A DNA stretch of 64,000 bases from Pseudoxanthomonas sp. J31 (GCF_000510725.1 NZ_AZNZ01000003.1:248001-312000); one strand, 5' to 3'. Positions 20,035-28,549 are shown, counted from the first letter of the stretch. Notes: generated by a model not told the origin, from the sequence alone. Numbers and translations: made by a program.

Positions 20035-20061
20035 TTAACGGCATCGGCGCGGCGTAGTTGA
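20035..20061 (-). promoter_or_regulatory. FliA (sigma-28) type promoter of the PAS-GGDEF-EAL gene
   Basis: On the minus strand TCAA (20061-20058), 15 bp, then GCCGTTAA (20042-20035). The -10 is identical to both fliC promoters. It lies inside a perfect 16-bp palindrome, ATGCCGTTAACGGCAT (20029-20044). The gene starts 52 bp downstream. Confidence 0.65.
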
Positions 20062-20117
20062 GCCCGGCACGGGCGCCGGCGCTGGTATGCTTGCGCCTCT
20101 CGTTCCGGGGCAAGCCG

Positions 20118-22148
20118 ATGGCACAGCACGACCGGTCCGGGGTGCCCGGGCCAGCCGAGGACGTGGCGGACGCCAAGGTCCGCGCACGTGCGCTCGCGAT
20201 GCGCATCCCGTTGCTGTACCTGCTGTTCGGGATCCTGTGGATCCTCTTCAGCGACCGCGCGCTCGCCCTGCTGGCCACCGACACGGCGGCCCTCACCCGG
20301 CTGCAGTCGTGGAAGGGCGCCATCACCGTTGGCATCAGCGCGGCGCTGCTGTACGTCCTCACCTATCGCCTGCTGCACCGGCTGCTGCGCGCGGCCGACC
20401 GCGCGCGCGCGTCGGAAAACCGCCACCGCGAGATGTTCGAGGCCAACCCCAACCCGATGTTCAGCTGCGACATGCAGTCGCTGGAGATCGTGGATGCCAA
20501 CCCGGCGGCCGCCGATTTCCTCGGCTGGCCGCGCGAGCACCTGCGCGGCATGGCGGTCGGCAGGTTGTGGCGCGACCGCGAGGAGCTGGCCGCGGCGGTG
20601 GCCGAGGTGCGCCAGAATCCCGGCAAGCCGCACGTGAAGCTGGCCAGCTTCACCGCGCGCGACGGCCGCGTCCGCCACGTGGAACTGCGCAGCACCGACC
20701 TGCCGCCCTCGCCCGGCGGCGCGCCGCGGTGGCTGGTCGTGCTGCTCGACCGCACCGCCGAGGAACAGGCGCGGCTGCGGCTGCTGGAGGCGCAGCAGCT
20801 GGCGCGGCTGGGCTCCTGGGAGCTGGACCTGGCCACCGGCGCCACCCGCTTCTGCCCGGTCATGCGCCAGCTCACCGCGCATCCGCCGGGACCGGACCGC
20901 CGGCTGACCGAGGTCCTGGTCGGCGCCGACGCGGCCAGCCACGCGCGCCTGGAGCGCATGCTCGAGGAGCTGGCCTCCGGCGCCCTGCCCCACCTGGACC
21001 TGCTGCTGCCGGTGCTCGGTGCCGGCGGCCAGGAGCGCCTGCTGCACCTGCGCGGCCGCCGCCTGGAGGAACAGGGCCACGCGATCCTGCGCGGCACGGT
21101 GCAGGACGTGACCGAGGAGCAGCAGACCCGGCGCCTGCTCGGCGAGCGCGAGCAGCAGTTCCGCGAGCTGGTCCGGATCCTGCCCGACGGGCTGATGATC
21201 CTGCGCGAGGAGCGGGTGTTCTACGCCAACCCGGCCTGCGCCGGGCTGTTCGGCCGCGCCCCGGAGGCGCTGATCGGCGAACCGCTGGCGGGCCTGGTCG
21301 AGCCGGCCGACCTGCCGGCGCTGCGCGGCTGGCTGCGCGGCGAACTGGCCGAGGCCTCGCCACGCATGCGCCGCAACGGCGGCGAGCCGTTCCGGGTGGC
21401 GCTGTCGCGCGCCGCGGCCCGTTACGGCGGCCAGGACTGCCAGCTGCTGCTGGTGCGCGACCTCAGCGAGCCGGAGCGCATGCGCGACGCCCTGGCCGGG
21501 GTCAACCGCGAGCTGCAGGCGATGGCCGGGCGGCTGTTCTCGGCCCAGGAGGACGAGCGCCGCGCGATCTCGCGCGAGCTGCACGACGACGTCGGCCAGG
21601 CGATCACCGCGATCAAGCTGTCGGTGCACGCGGCCATGGCCGAGGAGGACGCGGAGCGGCGGCGCGAGGACCTGCAGGAGGTGGTCGCCACCGCCGACGC
21701 CACCCTGGACAAGCTGCGCAACCTGTCCATGCTGCTGCGCCCGCCGCAGCTGGACGCGCTGGGCCTGGAAGCGGCGCTGCGCTGGCACGCCGGCAGCCTG
21801 TTCCGCAACCAGCCGGTGGTGCTGGCGCTGGACGTGGCGCCGCTGCCGCGGCGCCCGGAGCGCGAGGTCGAGCAGGCGTGCTTCCGCATCGCCCAGGAAG
21901 GGTTGACCAACATCCTGCGCCATGCCGGCGCCAGCCACGTCATCCTGGCCCTGTCCGGCGACGAGGAGTCCTTGCGCCTGCACATCCGCGACGATGGCCG
22001 CGGCTTCGACCAGGCCCAGGCAGGCGGCCTGGGCCTGGTGATCATGCGCGAGCGCGCGCAGAGCGCGGGAGGGCGCCTGAGCATCCACAGCGCGCCGGGC
22101 ACGGGCACCCGCATCGAGCTGCTGCTGCCCTACGCCGCGCGGGGTTGA
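20118..22148 (+). CDS. membrane PAS sensor histidine kinase, NarL/DegS type
   Basis: This encodes 676 residues. Two transmembrane helices (about 28-47 and 67-90) with a very short periplasmic loop are followed by PAS-like regions (one begins near residue 103, EMFEANPNPMFSCDM; another near 350, ELVRILPDGLMILREERVFY). The HisKA_3 dimerisation segment carries H489 in SRELHDDVGQAITAIKLS, and the C-terminal ATPase has FRIAQEGLTNILRHAG and DDGRGFD. This class normally phosphorylates LuxR-type regulators; none is adjacent, but one lies at 46505. The ATG at 20118 is preferred over an upstream in-frame codon because it precedes the predicted cytoplasmic tail and TM1. It overlaps no gene and is followed 6 bp later by a GGDEF-EAL-REC gene. 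Confidence 0.9.
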   Translation: MAQHDRSGVPGPAEDVADAKVRARALAMRIPLLYLLFGILWILFSDRALALLATDTAALTRLQSWKGAITVGISAALLYVLTYRLLHRLLRAADRARASENRHREMFEANPNPMFSCDMQSLEIVDANPAAADFLGWPREHLRGMAVGRLWRDREELAAAVAEVRQNPGKPHVKLASFTARDGRVRHVELRSTDLPPSPGGAPRWLVVLLDRTAEEQARLRLLEAQQLARLGSWELDLATGATRFCPVMRQLTAHPPGPDRRLTEVLVGADAASHARLERMLEELASGALPHLDLLLPVLGAGGQERLLHLRGRRLEEQGHAILRGTVQDVTEEQQTRRLLGEREQQFRELVRILPDGLMILREERVFYANPACAGLFGRAPEALIGEPLAGLVEPADLPALRGWLRGELAEASPRMRRNGGEPFRVALSRAAARYGGQDCQLLLVRDLSEPERMRDALAGVNRELQAMAGRLFSAQEDERRAISRELHDDVGQAITAIKLSVHAAMAEEDAERRREDLQEVVATADATLDKLRNLSMLLRPPQLDALGLEAALRWHAGSLFRNQPVVLALDVAPLPRRPEREVEQACFRIAQEGLTNILRHAGASHVILALSGDEESLRLHIRDDGRGFDQAQAGGLGLVIMRERAQSAGGRLSIHSAPGTGTRIELLLPYAARG

Positions 22149-22154
22149 GGACGC

Positions 22155-23879
22155 GTGCTGCCTACGTCTCCCGCCATCCACGAACTTCCCGCGCCCGGCC
22201 GCCTGGGCGCCGGCCACCCGGTGCTGCAGGAACTGGTCGCGCAGGCGCGCAACGGCGGCCCGCCGCTGATGGCCCTGCACCTGGACATCGACCACTTCGC
22301 CTCGGTCAACGAGAATATGAGCTTCGAGGTGGGCGACCAGGCGCTGGCCGAGCTGGGCCGGCGCCTGCACGCCCTGCTGCAGGGCCGCGGCCACGTCTGG
22401 CACCACGGCAGCGACGAGTTCGTGGCGGTGGTGCCGCTGCAGCCGGGGATGCCGGCGCCGGAGCAGCTGGCCGAGGAACTGCTGGTCGAGGCCGAGGCGC
22501 CGCTGAGCGTGCTGCCCTACACCCTGTTCCTGAGCACCAAGGCCGGGGTCGCGATCTGCCCGCAGCACGCCACCGACGCCGACGGCCTGCTGCACCTGGC
22601 CGAGATCGCCGCGCGCCAGGCCAGCCACGTCGGCGAGCGCATCCAGATGTACGGCGGCGCCAGCCTGCAGACGGTGCACAACGAAAGCCTGATCGCGCGC
22701 CAGATCGTCGACGCGGTGCCAAACGGCGAACTGCGCCTGCGCTTCCAGCCGGAGATCAGCGCCCGCGACGGCCGCGTGGTCGGCATGGAGGCGCTGCTGC
22801 GCTGGCAGTCCCCCACCCTGGGCCTGCTGGTGCCCGAGCGCTTCATGCCGGTGGCCGAGCGCCTGGGCGTGATCGTGCAAATCGGCGACTGGGTGCTGCG
22901 CAACGCCATCAACCAGGCCCGCGCCTGGCGCGACGCCGGCTTCGACGACCTGTTCGTGGCGGTCAACGTCTCCACCCTGCAGCTGCTGCGCCCAGCCTTC
23001 GTCGACGAGGTACTGGCGATGCTGCGCCAGGCCGGGCTGCCGGCCGAGAGCCTGCTGGTCGAGATCAACGAGAGCACCCTGGCCGCCAGCGTGGCGCCGG
23101 TGTACGACGGGCTGGCGGCGCTGCGCCGCGAGGGCGTGCGCCTGGCCCTGGACAGCTTCGGCACCGGCGACTCCAGCCTCAGCGCGCTGGTCCGCTACCC
23201 GGTGGACATGCTCAAGATCGACCGCAGCTTCATCCGCAGCGCGCCGGCCGGCGAGCGCGAGACGGCGATCGTGCGCGCGATCATCGCCATGGGCCACCAG
23301 CTCAACATGAAGGTGATCGCCAACGGCGTGGAGAGCGAGGCCCAGCTGGGCTACCTGCGGCGCAGCGACTGCGACCTGTTCCAGGGCTACCTGTTCGGCG
23401 AGCCGATGCCGGCCGAGTCGGCGGGCATGGTCCTGCGGCGGCGCTACATGCGCCCGGAGCTGTTCGCCTCGACCAAGCAGGACCAGACCCTGCTGCTGGT
23501 GGACGACGAGGAGAACGTGCTGCGCTCGCTGGTGCGCCTGTTCCGCCGCGACGGCTACCGCATCCTGGCCGCCGGCAACGTGCGCGACGCGTTCGACCTG
23601 CTGGCCACCAACGAGGTCCAGGTGATCCTCTCGGACCAGCGCATGAGCGACATGAGCGGCACCGAGTTCCTGGGCCGGGTGAAGACCCTGTACCCGGACA
23701 CGGTGCGCATGGTGCTGTCCGGCTACACCGACCTGGCCACGGTGACCGAGGCGATCAACCGCGGCGCGATCTACCGCTTCCTGACCAAGCCCTGGAACGA
23801 CGACGAGCTGCGCGAGCACATCCGCCAGGCGTTCCGGACCCACGCCGAGCGCCAGCCGCTGCGCCCGGAAGGCCCCTGA
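22155..23879 (+). CDS. degenerate GGDEF-EAL protein with a C-terminal receiver domain
   Basis: This encodes 574 residues in the unusual order GGDEF, EAL, REC. The cyclase motif is GSDEF (residues 85-89). The EAL motif itself is intact (E212), but the metal-binding pair reads DS instead of DD (LALDSFGTGDSS), the ELTES motif is EINES, and the usual AEGVE is ANGVE, so phosphodiesterase activity is doubtful. The C-terminal REC (about 442-565) resembles RpfG/HD-GYP receivers, with phospho-acceptor D494 in ILSDQRM and K in FLTKPW. It starts at a GTG with GAGG upstream, 6 bp after the membrane kinase gene. It may be a c-di-GMP-binding or protein-interaction output switched by phosphorylation. Confidence 0.88.
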   Translation: MLPTSPAIHELPAPGRLGAGHPVLQELVAQARNGGPPLMALHLDIDHFASVNENMSFEVGDQALAELGRRLHALLQGRGHVWHHGSDEFVAVVPLQPGMPAPEQLAEELLVEAEAPLSVLPYTLFLSTKAGVAICPQHATDADGLLHLAEIAARQASHVGERIQMYGGASLQTVHNESLIARQIVDAVPNGELRLRFQPEISARDGRVVGMEALLRWQSPTLGLLVPERFMPVAERLGVIVQIGDWVLRNAINQARAWRDAGFDDLFVAVNVSTLQLLRPAFVDEVLAMLRQAGLPAESLLVEINESTLAASVAPVYDGLAALRREGVRLALDSFGTGDSSLSALVRYPVDMLKIDRSFIRSAPAGERETAIVRAIIAMGHQLNMKVIANGVESEAQLGYLRRSDCDLFQGYLFGEPMPAESAGMVLRRRYMRPELFASTKQDQTLLLVDDEENVLRSLVRLFRRDGYRILAAGNVRDAFDLLATNEVQVILSDQRMSDMSGTEFLGRVKTLYPDTVRMVLSGYTDLATVTEAINRGAIYRFLTKPWNDDELREHIRQAFRTHAERQPLRPEGP

Positions 23880-23891
23880 GCGGCTGCCGCC

Positions 23892-25106
23892 TCAGGCGGC
23901 CGCGCGCGGCTGCCGCACCGGCAGTACGATCCGGAACTTCGAACCCTGCCCGGGCTGGCTGTCCACGTCGATGCGGCCGTGGTGCTTGGCGACGATGCCG
24001 TAGGAGATCGACAGGCCCAGCCCGGTCCCCTTGCCCACCGGCTTGGTGGTGAAGAACGGGTCGAAGATGCGCTGCATCACCTCCGGCGGGATGCCCGGGC
24101 CGCTGTCGGCGATCTCCACCCACGCCTCGTCGCCGGCGTGGCCGGTGGAGATGCGGATGGTGCCGCGCTCGCCGATGGCCTGGCCGGCGTTGATCAGGAT
24201 GTTCATGAACACCTGGTTGAGCTCCGAGGGCAGGCACTCCACCGGGGGCAGCTGGCCGTAGTCCTTCTCCAGGGTGGCGTGGTACTTGAGCTCGTTCCAG
24301 ATGATGTTGAGGGTGGACTCCAGGCCGGCGTGCAGGTCCACCAGCTTCCACGACTCGTCGCGCTCGGAGCGCGAGAAGTCCTTGAGGTCCTTGACGATCC
24401 GGGTCACCCGCTCGATCCCCTCGCGCGACTCGGTCATCAGCTGCGGCAGGTCGCGGGCGATGAAGTCGATGTCCAGGCGCGAGCGGGTCTGGTCGATCTC
24501 GGCCAGCATCGCGCGCGGGTCTGGCGAGCGCAGGGCGCGCTCGTAGGCGTCGATCAGCGCGAACAGGCTGTGCAGGTATTCCTGCAGGCTGCCCAGGTTG
24601 GAGTGCACGTAGCCGATCGGGTTGTTGATCTCGTGGGCGACGCCGGCCGCCAGCTGGCCGATCGAGGCCAGCTTCTCGGCTTGCAGCAGCTTGGCCTGGG
24701 CCGCGGTCAGGCGCACGTTCAACTCGGCGTGGCGGCGCAGCAGGTCCTGTTCGTACACCTGCACCTTGCGCAGGTCGGTCAGCAGCACCAGGTACCAGCC
24801 GCCCTCGTCCGGGCAGTAATACGCGTGCACCAGCAGGATCGAGTCCTTGCCGAAGGACAGGTGCCCGCTCCAGCGCCCTTCCGCGCGCGCCTGCGGCAGC
24901 GCGTCGCGCGGCAGCAGCGCCTCCAGGGTCAGGCTGCCGTCGGTCCCGCCCGGCGGGCAGTCCTGGCACAGGGCCGAGGCGGCGGGATTGGCATAGGCCA
25001 GGGTCCCGGATCCGCTGAACAGCAGCACGCCTTCCTGCAGGCTGTCGCCCAGGCGGTCGAGGATCGCGGGGGAAGGCATCAGGCCTTCGCGGTTTCGATA
25101 TGGCAT
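23892..25106 (-). CDS. soluble PAS histidine kinase
   Basis: This encodes 404 residues with no membrane span. A PAS domain (about 17-115; [20 protein letters not shown]) leads into a coiled segment, then the H-box with H158 ([20 protein letters not shown]) and a complete HATPase_c domain ([36 protein letters not shown]). The [10 protein letters not shown] type of kinase is typical of partners for RpfG-like receivers, so the adjacent convergent GGDEF-EAL-REC protein is a natural candidate substrate. It lies downstream of flgN on the same strand, 57 bp away, and may be read from the flgA/flgM promoters. Confidence 0.88.
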   Translation of the reverse strand: MPYRNREGLMPSPAILDRLGDSLQEGVLLFSGSGTLAYANPAASALCQDCPPGGTDGSLTLEALLPRDALPQARAEGRWSGHLSFGKDSILLVHAYYCPDEGGWYLVLLTDLRKVQVYEQDLLRRHAELNVRLTAAQAKLLQAEKLASIGQLAAGVAHEINNPIGYVHSNLGSLQEYLHSLFALIDAYERALRSPDPRAMLAEIDQTRSRLDIDFIARDLPQLMTESREGIERVTRIVKDLKDFSRSERDESWKLVDLHAGLESTLNIIWNELKYHATLEKDYGQLPPVECLPSELNQVFMNILINAGQAIGERGTIRISTGHAGDEAWVEIADSGPGIPPEVMQRIFDPFFTTKPVGKGTGLGLSISYGIVAKHHGRIDVDSQPGQGSKFRIVLPVRQPRAAA

Positions 25107-25163
25107 GGCGCGCGGCGCGGCTCCGGTGAAACACCGGATTCTAGCGGCGGGGAGCGCGCCGGG

Positions 25164-25508
25164 TCAGGCGACCGCGAGGTCGCGGCTGGCGCGCAGCTGC
25201 TGGGCTTGGCCGTGGGCGTCGTAGGCCGGGGCGCTCTCGGCGCGGCCCAGGTGGCGCAGCGCCCAGTTCACCTCGCGCCGGCGGCGCGCCAGCAGCGCAC
25301 CGTTGCGGCGGTTGGCTTCGGCCAACTCGGCCAGGCGCTCGGCCTGGCCCTGGGGCAAGGCTTCCTCCAGCTCGCGCAGGGCCGCCAGCTTCTCGGCGGT
25401 GGAGCGCATCAGCAGCTCCACGTCGTGGTCCAGCAACGCGCGGCGCTCGTCGGCCAGCGCGGCGGCCAGGCGGTCGAGGGCGGCGTCGGTGGTGGCCGGG
25501 GCGGTCAT
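25164..25508 (-). CDS. flgN: flagellar export chaperone FlgN
   Basis: This encodes 114 residues, nearly all helix with heptad-like Leu/Ala spacing (LDRLAAALADERRALLDHDV, then AEKLAALRELEEALPQGQ). Size, composition and position directly after flgM identify FlgN, the cytoplasmic chaperone for the hook-filament junction proteins FlgK and FlgL. Sequence conservation in this family is low, so context carries much of the call. The ATG at 25508 is 5 bp after the flgM stop. Confidence 0.82.
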   Translation of the reverse strand: MTAPATTDAALDRLAAALADERRALLDHDVELLMRSTAEKLAALRELEEALPQGQAERLAELAEANRRNGALLARRRREVNWALRHLGRAESAPAYDAHGQAQQLRASRDLAVA

Positions 25509-25513
25509 CGGGA

Positions 25514-25819
25514 TCAGCCGAGCAGGCGGTCCATCTCGAGCATGCGATCGGCGATCTTCGCCGGATCGATCCGGTAGCTGCCGGACTCCAGCGCCTGGCG
25601 CACTTCGGCCACGCGCGCGGCGTCGACCGCGGGGGCGACGGCCAGCTCGCGCTGCAGGGCCTGCAGGCTGGCGGCTTCGCCGGTCAGGCGCAGGCTGTCG
25701 CCGGCGCGGGTGGCTTCCACCGGCTCCGAACGGTCGGCGCCGGCGGCGGCAGTACGGCCGACCTGGACCGTGCTGCGCACGGCCTGCGGCGGGAGGCTGC
25801 CTTCGATCTTCTGGCTCAT
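25514..25819 (-). CDS. flgM: anti-sigma-28 factor FlgM
   Basis: This 101-residue protein binds FliA until the hook is finished and is then exported. The N-terminus (MSQKIEGSLPPQAVRSTVQV) is disordered-looking. The C-terminal half holds the sigma-binding helices, with the family signature VAEVRQALESGSYRIDPAKI then ADRMLEMDRLL. I place the start at 25819; a longer frame begins at 25861 but would lie inside the promoter. It has its own FliA promoter upstream, giving the usual feedback loop, and can also be read from the flgA sigma-54 promoter. Confidence 0.92.
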   Translation of the reverse strand: MSQKIEGSLPPQAVRSTVQVGRTAAAGADRSEPVEATRAGDSLRLTGEAASLQALQRELAVAPAVDAARVAEVRQALESGSYRIDPAKIADRMLEMDRLLG

Positions 25820-25851
25820 GGGAATGAGTCCTTGGGCGGGGTACGCGCTGG

Positions 25852-25879
25852 GTATCGGCATGCGTCGGCGGGAACTTTA
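25852..25879 (-). promoter_or_regulatory. FliA (sigma-28) promoter of flgM
   Basis: On the minus strand TAAA (25879-25876), 16 bp, then GCCGATAC (25859-25852), ending 32 bp before the flgM ATG. Confidence 0.78.
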
Positions 25880-25908
25880 GAGCTGGAGCACGGATTTCGT
25901 GCCGGCGT

Positions 25909-26553
25909 TCAGGGAGTGACCAGCACATCCCCGCCGGGGACCACGCGCCCCTGCAGGATACGCCGGGAAGAAAGGTTTTCCACGCTGACCCGCTCGTCCA
26001 CCGCGGCGTCGCCGAGGGCGCGGCCGGCCACCCGGACCTCCACCCCGCCGCGGCGCGAGACCAGGGCGACCTGGTCGCCGCGGCGCACGATCCGCGGCGC
26101 GGCCAGGTCGCCGGCGCCCAGCACGGTGCCGGCGGCCATGGCGCGGCGTGCCACCTGGCCCACGGCCTGGGCCGGGTCCGACAGCGGGGTGCCGGCCAGG
26201 CGCGAGGCGTCGCGCTGGGCGGTGGACAGGGCGTCGGCGGCCAGGGTCTCGCCGGCGGACACGCCGCGCGCCAGCACCACCACCTGCTGGCTGCGGCGCT
26301 GGCGGACCGGCACGTAAAGCCGCCAGCCACCCGGGCAGGACACCTCCACGGTGGACGCGGTGGACTGCCGGCCCTGCAGCGGCGCCGCGCAGGCGGGCAT
26401 GCGCAGCGCCGGGTCCAGGCTGGCCTCGCCCTCACCGCCCACCGCGGCGAGCGCGGCCTCGCGGATCGAGTCCACCGGCTGGTACGCGGTGGCCGACGCC
26501 CAGGCCACCGGCCAGGCGAGCAGGAGTGCGAGGAATCGACGCGGGCGGAGCAT
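25909..26553 (-). CDS. flgA: P-ring assembly chaperone FlgA
   Basis: This 214-residue periplasmic protein assists FlgI polymerisation around the rod. A signal peptide covers about residues 1-20 (FLALLLAWPVAWAS). The mature part begins YQPVDSIREAALAAVGG and ends with the SAF/ChapFlgA domain (VVLARGVSAGETLAADALST, GTVLGAGDLAAPRIVRRGDQ, VALVSRRGGVEVRVAGRAL). Length fits. It is the first gene of the minus-strand flgA-flgM-flgN run and has a near-perfect sigma-54 promoter 36 bp upstream. Confidence 0.94.
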   Translation of the reverse strand: MLRPRRFLALLLAWPVAWASATAYQPVDSIREAALAAVGGEGEASLDPALRMPACAAPLQGRQSTASTVEVSCPGGWRLYVPVRQRRSQQVVVLARGVSAGETLAADALSTAQRDASRLAGTPLSDPAQAVGQVARRAMAAGTVLGAGDLAAPRIVRRGDQVALVSRRGGVEVRVAGRALGDAAVDERVSVENLSSRRILQGRVVPGGDVLVTP

Positions 26554-26588
26554 GCAGGCCTTCGGTCGCGGGGAATCTGCCCGGCTCT

Positions 26589-26604
26589 TGCAAGCGGCGT
26601 GCCA
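26589..26604 (-). promoter_or_regulatory. sigma-54 promoter of flgA
   Basis: On the minus strand TGGCACGCCGCTTGCA matches the -24/-12 consensus TGGCAC-N5-TTGCA exactly, with GG-N10-GC spacing. The gene starts 35 bp beyond the -12 end. Confidence 0.92.
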
Positions 26605-26614
26605 GACGCCCGGC

Positions 26615-26641
26615 TCAAGCGTCGCCGCCCCCGGCCGATAC
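26615..26641 (+). promoter_or_regulatory. FliA (sigma-28) promoter of cheV
   Basis: TCAA (26615-26618), 15 bp, then GCCGATAC (26634-26641). It ends only 7 bp before the cheV ATG, so transcription would begin at or next to the start codon. Confidence 0.8.
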
Positions 26642-26648
26642 CGCGGGC

Positions 26649-27596
26649 ATGACCCACAACCTGCTCAACCGCATCGACCAGCGTACCCGGCTGGCCGGCC
26701 ACAACCGCCTGGCGCTGTTGCTGTTCCGCCTGGGCGGGCGCCAGCTTTTTGGCGTCAACGTGTTCAAGGTCCAGGAGGTGCTGCGGCGGCCGCCGCTGTT
26801 CCAGCTCCCGGGCCTGCCGCCGCAGTTCGCCGGCGCGGCCGACGTGCGCGGCCGCTCGGTGCCGGTGCTGGACCTGGGCCTGGCGATCGGCCACCCGGAG
26901 CGGCTGGCGCCCGGCGACGAGGGCACCCAGTACCTGGTGGTCACCGAGTTCAACCGCTCGGTGCAGGGCTTCCTGGTCAGCGACGTGGAGCGGATCGTGA
27001 ACATCGCGGTGGAGGACATCCATCCGCCGCCGGACCTGGGCGCCGACAGCACCTACCTGACCGCGGTGACGCGCTTCCAGGGCGAGCTGATCCAGGTGCT
27101 GGACGTGGAGAGCGTGCTGGCCGACATCACCCAGGCGCGGATGGACGCCACCCTGGAGCCGGAGATGGCCCTGCCCGCCGACGCCCCGCCGATGCAGGTG
27201 CTGGTGGTGGACGACTCGCGCGTGGCGCGGCAGCAGATCCGCAGCGTGCTGGACCAGCTGGGGGTCGGGGTCACCCTGCTGTCCGACGGCCGCCAGGCGC
27301 TGGAACACCTCCTGCAGGTGCTCTCCAGCGGCGAGGACCCGTGCAAGCGCTACGCGATGATCATCTCCGACATCGAGATGCCGGCGATGGACGGCTACAC
27401 CCTGACGACGGAAATCCGGCGCAACCCGGGCCTGGCGGGGCTGTACGTGCTGCTGCACACCTCGCTGTCGGGCGTGTTCAACAACGCCATGGTCGAGCGC
27501 GTGGGCGCCAATGCCTTCGTCGCCAAGTACAGCCCCCACGAGCTGGCCGACCACGTGCTGACGCGCCTGCGCCAGGTCGCCGCCGAGACGGCCTGA
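26649..27596 (+). CDS. cheV: chemotaxis coupling protein CheV
   Basis: This encodes 315 residues. An N-terminal CheW-like domain (about 15-165; LFRLGGRQLFGVNVFKVQEV, FAGAADVRGRSVPVLDLG) is followed by a receiver domain (about 180-310) with the acidic pocket VVDDSR, phospho-acceptor D241 (IISDIEMPAMDG) and conserved K (FVAKYSP). CheV links receptors to CheA and is thought to dampen signalling when phosphorylated. The N-terminus (LLNRIDQRTRLAGHNRLALL) matches the family, which supports this start despite the absence of a ribosome-binding site. It is divergent from flgA. Confidence 0.95.
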   Translation: MTHNLLNRIDQRTRLAGHNRLALLLFRLGGRQLFGVNVFKVQEVLRRPPLFQLPGLPPQFAGAADVRGRSVPVLDLGLAIGHPERLAPGDEGTQYLVVTEFNRSVQGFLVSDVERIVNIAVEDIHPPPDLGADSTYLTAVTRFQGELIQVLDVESVLADITQARMDATLEPEMALPADAPPMQVLVVDDSRVARQQIRSVLDQLGVGVTLLSDGRQALEHLLQVLSSGEDPCKRYAMIISDIEMPAMDGYTLTTEIRRNPGLAGLYVLLHTSLSGVFNNAMVERVGANAFVAKYSPHELADHVLTRLRQVAAETA

Positions 27597-27648
27597 GCCC
27601 CTCCGGCCGGCGCCCGCGCGGCCCCGGCAACGGACTTCCGGCGCGTTC

Positions 27649-27664
27649 TGGCACGCGCCTTGCC
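27649..27664 (+). promoter_or_regulatory. sigma-54 promoter of the flgBCDEF operon
   Basis: TGGCACGCGCCTTGCC: GG at 27650-27651, ten bases, GC at 27662-27663. It ends 33 bp before the flgB ATG. Confidence 0.92.
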
Positions 27665-27697
27665 TGAGCACTGGCGACCTTCCGCGATGGAGTCGCC

Positions 27698-28117
27698 ATG
27701 TTCAACCCGATCTCTTCCTATATGGGTGTCCACGCCGACGCCCTGCCCCTGCGCGAGCAGCGGATGAAGCTGATCGCCAGCAACCTGGCCAATGCCGACA
27801 CCCCCGGCTACAAGGCCCAGGACCTGGACTTCAATGCCGCCCTGGACGCCGCGACCCGCGCCCGCGAAGGGCGCGCCGCCGGCGGGCCTGGCGTGCCCGC
27901 GGCGACCCACGAACGCCACATCCAGGACGCCATCGCCACCGGCGCGGCCCCGTTCCAGTACACCCGCCAGGCCTCCCAGCCCAGCCTCGACGGCAACACC
28001 GTCGACCCGGACATGGAGCGCGCCGCCTACGGCCGCGCCGCGCTGGAGTACCGCGCCTCGCTGAGCTTCGTCGAGGGCAAGGTGCGCACCCTGCTCACCG
28101 CGATCACCGGCCAGTAA
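27698..28117 (+). CDS. flgB: flagellar proximal rod protein FlgB
   Basis: This 139-residue proximal rod subunit is exported by the flagellar type III system and has no cleaved signal. The N-terminal helix carries the rod/hook motif LIASNLANADTPGYKAQDLD (about residues 25-44), and the C-terminal helix ends LSFVEGKVRTLLTAITGQ. It is the first gene of flgBCDEF, directly downstream of a sigma-54 promoter. Confidence 0.96.
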   Translation: MFNPISSYMGVHADALPLREQRMKLIASNLANADTPGYKAQDLDFNAALDAATRAREGRAAGGPGVPAATHERHIQDAIATGAAPFQYTRQASQPSLDGNTVDPDMERAAYGRAALEYRASLSFVEGKVRTLLTAITGQ

Positions 28118-28130
28118 CAGGAGTCCGAGC

Positions 28131-28538
28131 ATGAGCAACCTCCCGATCTTCGACGTCGCCGGCTCCGGGCTGCACGCGCAGTCGGTGCGGCTGAGCACCA
28201 TCGCCTCCAACCTGGCCAATGCCGACTCGGTGGCCGGCTCGCCGGAGGCGGTCTACAAGCCGCTGGAGCCGGTGTTCCAGGCGCAGGCCAGCGGTTCGGA
28301 CCCGGCCCTGACCGGCGTGCGCGTGCGCGAGATCGCGCAGAGCGAGGCCCCGCCCGTGCGCCGCTACGAGCCCGGCCACCCGCTGGCCGACGCCGACGGC
28401 TACGTGTTCGCCCCGGACGTGGACCCGGTGGCGCAGATGGTCAACCTGATCTCCGCCTCGCGCAGCTACCAGGCCGGCGTGGAGGTCATCAACACGGCCA
28501 AGGAGCTGGCCATCGCCACCCTCACCATGGGCCGCTGA
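28131..28538 (+). CDS. flgC: flagellar rod protein FlgC
   Basis: This 135-residue proximal rod subunit has SGLHAQSVRLSTIASNLANA near the N-terminus and the C-terminal rod signature VNLISASRSYQAGVEVINTA (about 105-124), followed by KELAIATLTMG. It lies 13 bp after flgB with a good ribosome-binding site (AGGAG) and is clearly cotranscribed. Length is typical. Confidence 0.96.
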   Translation: MSNLPIFDVAGSGLHAQSVRLSTIASNLANADSVAGSPEAVYKPLEPVFQAQASGSDPALTGVRVREIAQSEAPPVRRYEPGHPLADADGYVFAPDVDPVAQMVNLISASRSYQAGVEVINTAKELAIATLTMGR

Positions 28539-28549
28539 GGACATACCGC

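Noticed and set aside
20016-20038. Plus-strand FliA promoter for the membrane kinase gene using the palindromic GCCGTTAA
   Set aside because: No TAAA- or TCAA-like -35 lies 15-16 bp upstream on that strand.
19698-24052. Two overlapping open frames above 1300 codons on opposite strands over the signalling block
   Set aside because: Both are shadows of the PAS kinase and GGDEF-EAL genes, which have clear domain motifs in the other frames.
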